Shown here: positions 16,425-22,732 of the stretch, in pieces
How the letters are laid out: each line of letters starts with the position of its first letter
Numbering within the stretch: the first letter of the stretch is position 1
Origin: Leucobacter rhizosphaerae
Lineage (GTDB): Bacteria > Actinomycetota > Actinomycetes > Actinomycetales > Microbacteriaceae
Reading direction: 5' to 3'
Assembly: GCF_022919175.1 (NCBI RefSeq)
Contig: NZ_CP095043.1
Span: 310,001 to 374,000 of the forward strand
Length of the DNA stretch: 64,000 nt
Translations under genes and position numbers: made by a program
The notes under the pieces: model-generated
What the model was told of the DNA's origin: nothing
The model's input: only the letters and a program-made list of their open reading frames with translations
The model's database searches: none

Positions 16425-17642
16425 ATGGTCGACACGCAGCGTGACATCGCATCGATGCTGCACGTCGACATGGACTCGTTCTTCGTCTCCGTCGAGCTCC
16501 TCGATCGCCCCGACCTGGTCGGGCTGCCGGTCGCCGCGGCGCACGATACGCTCCGATCGGTCGTCTCGAGTGCGAGCTACGAGGCGCGTCGGTTCGGTGT
16601 CCGCTCGGCGATGCCGGTGGCGCGAGCGAAGCAACTCTGTCCCCAACTCGTGTTGGTGCCCCCCACCTTCGAGAAGTACCGCGCCGCCTCTCGGCAGGTC
16701 ATGCGCATCTTCGAGGAGTTCACCCCGCTGGTCGAGCCGCTGAGCATCGATGAGGCGTTTCTCGACGTCGCGGGGTCGATCCGCCTGTTCGGCGCGCCCG
16801 CGGAGATCGCGCGGCAGCTCCGGGAGCGGATCCGCGGCGAGACGGGTCTCCCCGCCTCGGTCGGCCTCGCCGGCACGAAGTTCATCGCGAAGCTCGCGTC
16901 GCAGCGCGCGAAGCCCGACGGTATCCTCGAGATCCCACCGGCGCAGACCCTGGCGTTCCTGCATCCCCTGCCCATTGACGCGATGTGGGGCGTGGGTGAG
17001 GCGACGGCTCGCACACTGAGATCGCGTGCCATTCACTCGGTCGGCGATCTCGCCCGAGAGCCGCTCGACTCGCTCACCCGGCTCGTCGGGGCCGCGAGCG
17101 CCCAGCGCCTCCACGACCTCGCGAACGGTCGTGATGCCCGTCGCGTCACCACGACCCGGATCGAGAAGAGCATCGGGCACGAGGAGACCTTCGCGTTCGA
17201 CGAGCCCGATCCGACCGTGCTCCGCCGGGAGCTGCTACGTCTTTCGACCCGCACGGGCGAACGGCTGCGCGCCGCGGGGCTCGAGGCGCGGACCGTCGCG
17301 ATCAAGGTGCGCTGGTCGAGCTTCGAGACCGTCAGCCGGTCGCGCACGCTGGCGGAGGCGACGCACGCGACGCAGCGGATCTATCAGACCGCATGCGAAC
17401 TCTTCGACGGCCTGCGCGCCACGGGCACGCCCGTGCGACTTATCGGAGTGCGCGCCGAGCAACTCCAGCCGGAGGGCAGCGACCTTGCGGCGCTCTGGAG
17501 CGAGGACGAGAGCTGGCGCGCGGTCGACCAAGCCGTGGACGACGTGAAGCACCGGTTCGGGGCGGCCGGAGTGAAATCGGCGAGCCTGCTCCAGGGTCGC
17601 GGGCCGGTCGTCGATCCCCGCTCGCTCGAGCCGCCCGCCTAA
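16425..17642 (+). CDS. dinB: DNA polymerase IV (Y family)
   Basis: An error-prone polymerase for translesion synthesis. From ATG 16425 it has 405 residues; ATG 16416 is an alternative. TGCAAT 7 nt before 16425 decided the choice. The catalytic acidic residues are in HVDMDSFFVSVE and in SIDEAFLDV; the palm, the HhH thumb (MWGVGEATARTLRS) and a little finger follow. The C-terminus (GVKSASLLQGRG) is close to the family end, but no clear beta-clamp motif of the QLxLF type is seen. No LexA box was found upstream. Its stop overlaps the convergent DUF2017 stop by 4 nt. Confidence 0.93.
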   Translation: MVDTQRDIASMLHVDMDSFFVSVELLDRPDLVGLPVAAAHDTLRSVVSSASYEARRFGVRSAMPVARAKQLCPQLVLVPPTFEKYRAASRQVMRIFEEFTPLVEPLSIDEAFLDVAGSIRLFGAPAEIARQLRERIRGETGLPASVGLAGTKFIAKLASQRAKPDGILEIPPAQTLAFLHPLPIDAMWGVGEATARTLRSRAIHSVGDLAREPLDSLTRLVGAASAQRLHDLANGRDARRVTTTRIEKSIGHEETFAFDEPDPTVLRRELLRLSTRTGERLRAAGLEARTVAIKVRWSSFETVSRSRTLAEATHATQRIYQTACELFDGLRATGTPVRLIGVRAEQLQPEGSDLAALWSEDESWRAVDQAVDDVKHRFGAAGVKSASLLQGRGPVVDPRSLEPPA

Positions 17643-18262
17643 GCCCGGTCGGAAGCGTCGTCCGCGGATCCGTCAGCGTCGTCGCCGTCGTCCCCGTCCA
17701 GGAGTGCTCCGCCCTGCATCATGAGTGCCGCTTCGAGGATCGCCGCGAGCCAGTCGAAGACGAGCACCGTGCCGCGAGTCTCCTCGTCCTCCAAGAGGCG
17801 GTCGTGGTCTTCGGCGGTGTCGAGGCCGATGCGGGCGGCGATCGCCAGCCTGAGGGCCGTGACCGTGCGCGCCCACGCAGGCAGGGTCGTGGTCGAGATA
17901 TCGACCTCGATCACGGCATCCTCAGACGGGAGCCCGCCACCGAGCCCGAGCGCGGTCGTGACCTGGATCGCATCCTGGAGCTTGCGGTTCAAGAGTCCCT
18001 GCTCTGTGACCCGACGGAACTGCGTGGCGTCGGCGTCGTCCTCGTAGGCGTTCGGGAACAACCGCGCGAGCGCGGGATCCTCGGGGACGTCATCCGACCC
18101 GCCGACCTCGAGGCTCGCGAAGAGCGGATCCGGATCGAGGGCCGTGCCGCTGTGGCTCTGAAGCAACTGCATGAGCTGTGCGACGAGCTGATCCAGCATC
18201 GCCGCCTCGTCGACCTCCAGGTGCAGGCGCAAGCCGCCCTCGGGCAGGGGGAGCAGCTTCAC
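17639..18262 (-). CDS. DUF2017 family protein
   Basis: A 207-residue cytoplasmic protein of the actinobacterial DUF2017 family, of unknown function. The start is GTG 18262 ([15 protein letters not shown]), which overlaps the clpS stop (GTGA). The body is helical and acidic, with a conserved-looking [21 protein letters not shown] segment, and the last ~20 residues are an Asp/Ala-rich tail. DUF2017 is commonly found directly after clpS in actinobacteria, as here, which suggests a link with Clp proteolysis; that is inference only. Confidence 0.85.
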   Translation of the reverse strand: MKLLPLPEGGLRLHLEVDEAAMLDQLVAQLMQLLQSHSGTALDPDPLFASLEVGGSDDVPEDPALARLFPNAYEDDADATQFRRVTEQGLLNRKLQDAIQVTTALGLGGGLPSEDAVIEVDISTTTLPAWARTVTALRLAIAARIGLDTAEDHDRLLEDEETRGTVLVFDWLAAILEAALMMQGGALLDGDDGDDADGSADDASDRA

Positions 18263-18558
18263 TCCGCACCTCCCTGGAGCACGGTGGCCCACAGCCCGTA
18301 GCCGTGCAGAGCCTCGACGTGCATCTCCATCGTCTCGCGCGATCCCTCGGCCACCACGGCCTTGCCCTGGTGGTGCACCTGGAGCATGAGTTCCTCGGCG
18401 CGCGCACGCTCGAATCCGAAGTGGGTCTGGAAGACGTAGGCGACGTAGGACATGAGGTTCACCGGATCGTCCCAGACCACCGTCTGCCACGTCGGATCCG
18501 GCGTCGCGTCCGTCCGGGCGCTCACGCCGGCGCCCGGCTGCGCCTGCGTCGCGACCAT
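18259..18558 (-). CDS. clpS: ATP-dependent Clp protease adaptor ClpS
   Basis: Delivers N-degron substrates to the Clp chaperone. It is 99 residues, with an N-terminal unstructured tail of about 28 residues and then the ClpS core: [18 protein letters not shown] (the DDPxN substrate-pocket motif), a helix ending [15 protein letters not shown], and METHVEAL-like [18 protein letters not shown] 18558 overlaps the stop of the upstream zincin gene by one base, and its own stop overlaps DUF2017. The three genes therefore form a tight translationally coupled unit. Confidence 0.93.
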   Translation of the reverse strand: MVATQAQPGAGVSARTDATPDPTWQTVVWDDPVNLMSYVAYVFQTHFGFERARAEELMLQVHHQGKAVVAEGSRETMEMHVEALHGYGLWATVLQGGAE

Positions 18559-18905
18559 CAGCCCCACCCGAGTTCGTGGATGCGCTCCTCGGAGATGCCG
18601 TAGAAGTGAGCGATCTCGTGGACGAGGGTGATGCGGATCTCCGCGACGAGCTCATCCATATCGGCGCAGTGGGCAGCCAGGTTCTCGCGGAAGAGGATGA
18701 TGCGGTCGGGCTCTTCTCCGTACCCGTAGACGTTCCGCTCGGCGAGCGAATACCCCTCGTACACCCCGAGAATGGCGCTACCGTCCTCGGGCCGATCCTC
18801 GACCAGGAAGATGACGTTGTCGAGCTGCGCGAGCATGTCGTCGTGGAGCGAGTCGAGGCCGTCGGAAACCAACGACTCGAACATTTCGGATGTCACCTCG
18901 ACCAT
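18558..18905 (-). CDS. Zincin-like metallopeptidase family protein
   Basis: A 115-residue member of the small zincin family PF06262. The zinc motif [18 protein letters not shown] is near the C-terminus, with HExxH, the following Gly and the terminal LG typical of the family. Substrate unknown. ATG 18905 is preceded by TAGGGT 6 nt upstream, so the message is probably leaderless, and this is the promoter of the zincin-clpS-DUF2017 unit. Confidence 0.85.
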   Translation of the reverse strand: MVEVTSEMFESLVSDGLDSLHDDMLAQLDNVIFLVEDRPEDGSAILGVYEGYSLAERNVYGYGEEPDRIILFRENLAAHCADMDELVAEIRITLVHEIAHFYGISEERIHELGWG

Positions 18906-18965
18906 GGCTTCACCCTATCGGGCGGAGTGCCGCGCGGGGAGTGAATATCCGGTGTGCGGCGGTGT

Positions 18966-18994
18966 GAACATCGCACCCGAAGATAGGCTATGAT
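18966..18994 (+). promoter_or_regulatory. Promoter of tRNA-His
   Basis: TATGAT (18989-18994) is a good -10 box, 42 nt before the tRNA. The -35 (around 18966, gaacat) is weak. Confidence 0.5.
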
Positions 18995-19035
18995 CGTAGG
19001 GTTGCCTCGTTCGCCCCGGCGGATGCGGCCAGCAT

Positions 19036-19112
19036 GGTGGCTATAGCTCAGTTGGTAGAGCACCGGCTTGTGGTGCCGGTGGTCGCGGGTTCAAGTCCCG
19101 TTAGCCACCCCA
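19036..19112 (+). tRNA. tRNA-His (GTG)
   Basis: A complete cloverleaf: acceptor GTGGCTA (19037-19043) pairs with TAGCCAC (19102-19108). The anticodon loop cttgtggt carries GTG. The extra 5' G (position -1, 19036) opposite C73 is the tRNA-His hallmark. CCA is encoded (19110-19112). Confidence 0.95.
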
Positions 19113-19116
19113 CAGT

Positions 19117-19152
19117 ACCGCCCCGTCTCGGAGTGCTCCGCGGCGGGGCGGT
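19117..19152 (+). terminator. Terminator of tRNA-His
   Basis: ACCGCCCCG (19117-19125) pairs with CGGGGCGGT (19144-19152), and the loop contains a second small cgga/tccg stem. It starts 4 nt after the encoded CCA. Confidence 0.75.
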
Positions 19153-19227
19153 GTGCTTGTCACGAGATCCCGAAGGTCGGCTGTCTGGGGGACTCTCGAC
19201 CCCTTCTTACCCATACCTCCCTTTTTC

Positions 19228-19353
19228 GTGTGAGCGGGTTCCGTTGCGCTTCGCGTGTTCTGCCCCAGATATCGCTCACACGAGGGGCGGTGCTCGAAGG
19301 CGTGACCGATTTCTGGCCGATGTACCTCGCTCCGCAACGGAACGCGCTCACAC
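19228..19353. repeat. Long inverted repeat in the gap after tRNA-His
   Basis: The 303-nt gap 19113-19415 holds no gene. Besides the tRNA terminator it holds two 21-nt arms, 19228-19248 and 19333-19353, which are inverted copies matching at 20 of 21 positions (core GTTCCGTTGCG). A third, partial inverted copy (cgctcacacga) lies inside, near 19275. The arms are 84 nt apart. Nothing in the spacer codes for a recognisable protein. See the separate finding. Confidence 0.7.
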
Positions 19354-19415
19354 CAGTGCGCGGGGGCATGAGAGTGCACCTGGCGGAGCGGCGCGCAGAC
19401 GTGCACACTGGACAC

Positions 19416-19841
19416 ATGGCTGAGAATGCGACCCAGATCACGGACGCCGACCCGCACGCCTTCATCGAGAAAGCGACGCCGGCGAAGCGCCGTCTCGACG
19501 GTCTGGCACTCGCGCAGATCTTCCGCGAGGTGACCGGAGAGGACCCGAAGATGTGGGGTCCCTCGATCGTGGGGTACGGCAGCTATCGCTACATCTCGCC
19601 CTCCGATTCGCGGCGCCGAGGCGACTGGCCGAAGACCGGCTTCTCGCCGCGCAAGGCGCAGCTCTCGCTCTACGGACTGAAGGACCTGCCCGACGGGGCC
19701 CGGCTGCTGCCCGAACTCGGCACCTACACCGAGGGTGCGGGGTGCGTGTACGTCCGGAAGCTCGAGGACATCGACGAGACGGTCCTCCGTCGGCTGATCG
19801 CGATCGCCTGGTCCAGGCAGGACGATCCCGAACCGAACTGA
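19416..19841 (+). CDS. DUF1801 domain protein
   Basis: A 141-residue protein with the DUF1801 (YdhG/Fra-like) fold seen in the run RRLDGLALAQIFREVTGEDP, MWGPSIVGYGSYRY and FSPRKAQLSLYGL. Family function is unknown; some members are annotated as iron chaperone-like without proof. ATG 19416 has CACACT 6 nt upstream, in line with leaderless starts here. The frame is open further upstream through the inverted repeat into the tRNA, but that part is not protein-like. The end runs into a GAACCG-type repeat. Confidence 0.82.
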   Translation: MAENATQITDADPHAFIEKATPAKRRLDGLALAQIFREVTGEDPKMWGPSIVGYGSYRYISPSDSRRRGDWPKTGFSPRKAQLSLYGLKDLPDGARLLPELGTYTEGAGCVYVRKLEDIDETVLRRLIAIAWSRQDDPEPN

Positions 19842-19885
19842 CCGGAGCCGAACCGGACTGACCCGAACCGAACCGGAACCGAGCC
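19827..19885 (+). repeat. Degenerate GAACCG-type short repeat at the 3' end of the DUF1801 gene
   Basis: CCCGAACCGAAC occurs twice (from 19827 and from 19862), with related CCGAACCGG, GGAGCCG and GGAACCG units between. It begins inside the last codons (DPEPN) and fills the gap to the convergent ThiF-like gene. It looks like slippage-generated sequence. Confidence 0.6.
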
Positions 19886-19891
19886 GTCTGA

Positions 19892-20833
19892 TCAGCGGGC
19901 CGCGCGGCTCGCGATCTCGGGGAGCGTGTAGTTCGCGAGCGGGTTCAGCCCCAGCTTCTGCCGGGCGGCCGCCATGAGCAGGTGCCGCACGTGTGCGCCC
20001 CGTCCCGCGCGCACGATGCGCGTGCGCAGCCGATAGGCGTCGGTGTAGGCCATCCGCGGAGCCCAGATCGGCGAGCGGCGGCGGTTCGAGACCCCGGCGG
20101 TGAGGTGCAGGAAGGCCTGGGTCGTGCCGATGGCGGAAGCGACGTCCACGCCGATCGAGATCGACGGCAGGGGTGCGGGATCGACCCCGTCATCCCCGAC
20201 CACGGCCTCGAGCGAACGCAGGTCCGTGTAGGGCGGGATGTAGGGGAGGCAGCGTGCGAAGTCGACCCCGCGTTCCGCGATCTCCGCAAGGGGAGTGTCC
20301 GATGCGAATCCCATGAATCGCTCGAAGGTCCAGGGGGAGTCCGGCGCGAACGAGGTGACCTGGGCGGAGAACCCGACGTTCATGACGAGGAGGTCGGGGA
20401 TGCCCTGCGCCCGAGCGCGGCGGGCGATCAGCGAACCGATCTCGGGCCGAGTGAGCTCGGATTCGTCGAGCACCAGGGACGCCCCGCGCATGAAGTCCTC
20501 GACGTTGTCGGGGGTGACTCCCTGCAGGAAGACGTCGATCTCGGCCTCGGGATTGATGTCGAGCACACGATCTCGGAAGACCTCCGCCTTGTTCCGTCCG
20601 AACGTGGAGACGGACGCCCCCTCGACGCGGTTGACGTTCTCGGGTTCGAACACCTCCGGATCCGCGATGCTGAACCGCGAGACCCCCATGCGCGCGAGCT
20701 TGAGGCCGAGCTGGAACCCGTCCCCGCCCACGCCGGCGATCGCCACGCGAGACGACGTGATGGCGCGCTGCTCGTCCTCGCTCCAGAATCCGTAGTTGCG
20801 CGAGAATTCGGGAGACGAGATGGATCGGGCCAT
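19892..20833 (-). CDS. E1/ThiF-like adenylyltransferase of an uncharacterised GNAT-linked family
   Basis: A 313-residue protein with a Rossmann fold of the ThiF/MoeB/E1 superfamily. Visible elements: the nucleotide loop AGVGGDGFQLGLKLARMG near residue 33, the strand ending IADPEVFEPENVNR with the conserved Asn-Arg, FGRNKAEVFRDRVLDINPEAEI with the conserved Lys and the INP turn, and the switch region LVLDESELTRPEIG. There is only one cysteine (DFARCLPYI) and no CxxC zinc ribbon, unlike ThiF and MoeB; no ThiS/MoaD-like protein is encoded nearby. Adenylation of a small carboxylate is therefore more likely than sulfur-carrier activation. The start overlaps the stop of the GNAT gene by one base. 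Confidence 0.8.
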   Translation of the reverse strand: MARSISSPEFSRNYGFWSEDEQRAITSSRVAIAGVGGDGFQLGLKLARMGVSRFSIADPEVFEPENVNRVEGASVSTFGRNKAEVFRDRVLDINPEAEIDVFLQGVTPDNVEDFMRGASLVLDESELTRPEIGSLIARRARAQGIPDLLVMNVGFSAQVTSFAPDSPWTFERFMGFASDTPLAEIAERGVDFARCLPYIPPYTDLRSLEAVVGDDGVDPAPLPSISIGVDVASAIGTTQAFLHLTAGVSNRRRSPIWAPRMAYTDAYRLRTRIVRAGRGAHVRHLLMAAARQKLGLNPLANYTLPEIASRAAR

Positions 20834-21603
20834 CAGGCGGCCCGGTTCCGGAGCGTGCCGCGCGAGGCGCGTCCGAAGTAGGTCAGGGCGGGTTCGGCAG
20901 CGCGGTACCCGTCGATCGAGTCGCTGTTCCGCGTGTTCACCTTGTCGATGGACGCCGGGATATCGACCTCGATCGGCAGGTTGTAATCGAGGTAGTGCTC
21001 GACGTACGTGGGCTCGCCGATGCGCTGGATCGCGAGCACACCCACGAGATGGCGCTCCAGCCAGGGCTCGATGATCGCGAAGGTGCGCTCGTGCTGGTGC
21101 TTGGAGATGTAGGCCAGCATCATCGCGAAGAGGTGGTACTGGATCACGTCCTGCAGCACGGCGGTCTCATGACGCGCGATGACGCGGGACACCTCGACGC
21201 ACGAGGCGGTGACGTCGCCCGGCCCGAAGGATTCGGGACAGAACTCCTCGACCGGCAGCGGCACGGTATCGCCGCGCACGATGAGGCGCGCGACGCCGAC
21301 CACGCGCACGCCCTCCTCGTGATTCTCAAAGACGGCGAAGGTGACCGAGCGCGCGTCGTCGTCGTCGCGGTCCGTGCCGTCCTCGTTCAGCTCGCTCGCG
21401 TCGAGCTGGCCGGTCTGGTCGACGTACACCCGCCGACGGAGGTCGAAGTGCGCGCGGTACTCGTCCTCGAAACCGGGGAGCGGTACCCCGTTCACCGCCA
21501 GCAGGCCGCAGGCGAGACGCGACGCGGGTTCGGCCTCGAACAGGTCCGACTGCACTACCGGAATGACCTGGTGATTGGTGATCGAACGATCAATGTGCGA
21601 CAA
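20833..21603 (-). CDS. LuxI/FeeM-like GNAT acyltransferase
   Basis: A 256-residue protein of the acyl-homoserine-lactone-synthase-like branch of the GNAT superfamily. Seen: the N-terminal YRAHFDLRRRVYVDQTGQL (equivalent to the Arg-rich start and acidic substrate loop of LuxI), an Asp/Glu-rich segment DGTDRDDDD, the strand VVGVARLIV, and ASCVEVSRVIARHE, matching the catalytic E-x-SR motif. The C-terminal ~50 residues are an extra segment. The start is TTG 21603, fixed by AAAGGAC 7 nt upstream. It is followed by and coupled to the E1-like gene. Family knowledge predicts an N-acyl amino acid, lactone or amide product; the substrate is unknown. Confidence 0.75.
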   Translation of the reverse strand: MSHIDRSITNHQVIPVVQSDLFEAEPASRLACGLLAVNGVPLPGFEDEYRAHFDLRRRVYVDQTGQLDASELNEDGTDRDDDDARSVTFAVFENHEEGVRVVGVARLIVRGDTVPLPVEEFCPESFGPGDVTASCVEVSRVIARHETAVLQDVIQYHLFAMMLAYISKHQHERTFAIIEPWLERHLVGVLAIQRIGEPTYVEHYLDYNLPIEVDIPASIDKVNTRNSDSIDGYRAAEPALTYFGRASRGTLRNRAA

Positions 21604-21672
21604 CGACGGCGTCCTTTCGGAGTGCAGTCAGATGTAATTGCCGTCGCCAGTTCATGATTCCCCCCGGATCGT

Positions 21673-21720
21673 GAACTCAGATGAGTTCGTCAGAGACTCA
21701 TTCTGCCCTACAAGTGAGTC
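21673..21720. promoter_or_regulatory. Clustered dyads between the GNAT gene and the TetR-like gene
   Basis: In the 231-nt divergent gap, GAACTC-AGAT-GAGTTC (21673-21688) is a perfect 6-bp dyad. It is followed by GACTCA (21695-21700) and TGAGTC (21715-21720), an inverted pair 14 nt apart. All share the core ACTCA/TGAGT. These are likely operator sites for the neighbouring TetR-like regulator, controlling one or both directions. The local sequence is more AT-rich than its surroundings. Confidence 0.55.
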
Positions 21721-21834
21721 AGAACTGGTGCAGACGCGTTCACGCGGCGGGTCGTGTCGGAGTCTGTGCGTCGGCAATGCGGAGGAATCGGAAAAAGCGG
21801 TGAAACGACGGCGCGAATTGATACCATGGTGCAA

Positions 21835-22698
21835 ATGGGTGACGTGTCGATTGGGGTGATGGTGCCGGAAGAGAATTGGAATCGTGACGGCAGCCCGCGC
21901 GCAGACTCCGCTTCCACGGATGCCCGCGCCCGCATTCTGGACAGCGCGACACGGTACGTCGACACCGTTGGCTTGACGCTCGGGGCGAATCCTGCGCTCA
22001 TCGCCCAGCTGTCGTCCGACGCCGGAGTCACCCTGAAGCAGTTCTCCAAGATCTGGGCGACTCCCGAAGATTTCCTCACCGACCTGTTCTGCGAGCTGGC
22101 GAACCAGGCGCAGATCGATCGCGCCGACACCGAGACACTGCTCACGACCTGGCAGTACCTCGGCATGCGGATTGACGACCTCCGGTCGCCGGAGGGGCGG
22201 CGACGGGTGCTCAGCAGTGTGATCCGCACCGCCGCGGAGTACAACTTCAATGTCGTCACCGCGTCCGGCAAGTGGCGCACGTACGCGGCGCTCTCCACGA
22301 CCATCATGGCGTGGCCGGAGGGTGAGGCCCGGACCCGCGTGATCGACGCGCTCCGAGCGAGCGAGCTGGCGTTCGTCGAGACGATGGAGAGCTTCTACCG
22401 CAACGTCCTGCCGACACTCGGCTATCAGCTGCGGTCGGAGTTCCACAACGACTATCAGCCGTTCGTGGTGGCGACCGCCTCGGTGATCGAGGGGCTCGGC
22501 ATCGTCCGCGCCACCGTGCCGGCGCTCGTGGAGGCGCACTTCGACTTCCCGTCGGCGGAGGACAGCGAGACCTGGTCGGTGGCCGCGCTCGCCTTCATCG
22601 GCGTCCTGGACGCGTTCTTCGAGCCGATCCCGAACTTCGTGCCCGATGAAGCGATCGCGCGCCTGAGTGGCGGGATCGACGTCACCCCGCAGTCCTAG
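21835..22698 (+). CDS. Long TetR/AcrR-like regulator divergent from the GNAT/E1-like pair
   Basis: A protein of 287 residues from ATG 21835, which has TACCAT 7 nt upstream; ATG 21826 and 21859 are alternatives. Residues about 27-85 (ARARILDSATRYVDTVGLT ... LKQFSKIWATPEDFLTDLF) look like a TetR N-terminal domain with a divergent helix-turn-helix, in which the usual SxxxxYxxFxxK is KQFSKIWATPED. The all-helical ligand domain is about 200 residues, longer than the usual 120-140. Divergent placement and the dyads between make it the likely regulator of the GNAT operon and possibly the receptor for its product. A convergent terminator follows. Confidence 0.75.
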   Translation: MGDVSIGVMVPEENWNRDGSPRADSASTDARARILDSATRYVDTVGLTLGANPALIAQLSSDAGVTLKQFSKIWATPEDFLTDLFCELANQAQIDRADTETLLTTWQYLGMRIDDLRSPEGRRRVLSSVIRTAAEYNFNVVTASGKWRTYAALSTTIMAWPEGEARTRVIDALRASELAFVETMESFYRNVLPTLGYQLRSEFHNDYQPFVVATASVIEGLGIVRATVPALVEAHFDFPSAEDSETWSVAALAFIGVLDAFFEPIPNFVPDEAIARLSGGIDVTPQS

Positions 22699-22708
22699 AC
22701 CGGCGCGC

Positions 22709-22732
22709 GTCGGGCGCGCCCGACCGTCGGGC
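22709..22732. terminator. Terminator between the TetR-like and GGDEF-EAL genes
   Basis: Three copies of the same 7-mer in alternating orientation (GTCGGGC, GCCCGAC, GTCGGGC) fill the convergent gap and give two overlapping hairpins: 22709-22724 (8-bp arms) and 22718-22732 (7-bp arms). Confidence 0.65.

Noticed and set aside
19068..19415. Upstream extension of the DUF1801 gene into tRNA-His
   Set aside because: The frame is open, but it would cross the tRNA, its terminator and an inverted repeat, and the residues are not protein-like.
19892..20833. ThiF or MoeB of thiamine or molybdopterin synthesis
   Set aside because: Zinc-binding CxxC pairs are missing and no ThiS, MoaD or other pathway gene is near.
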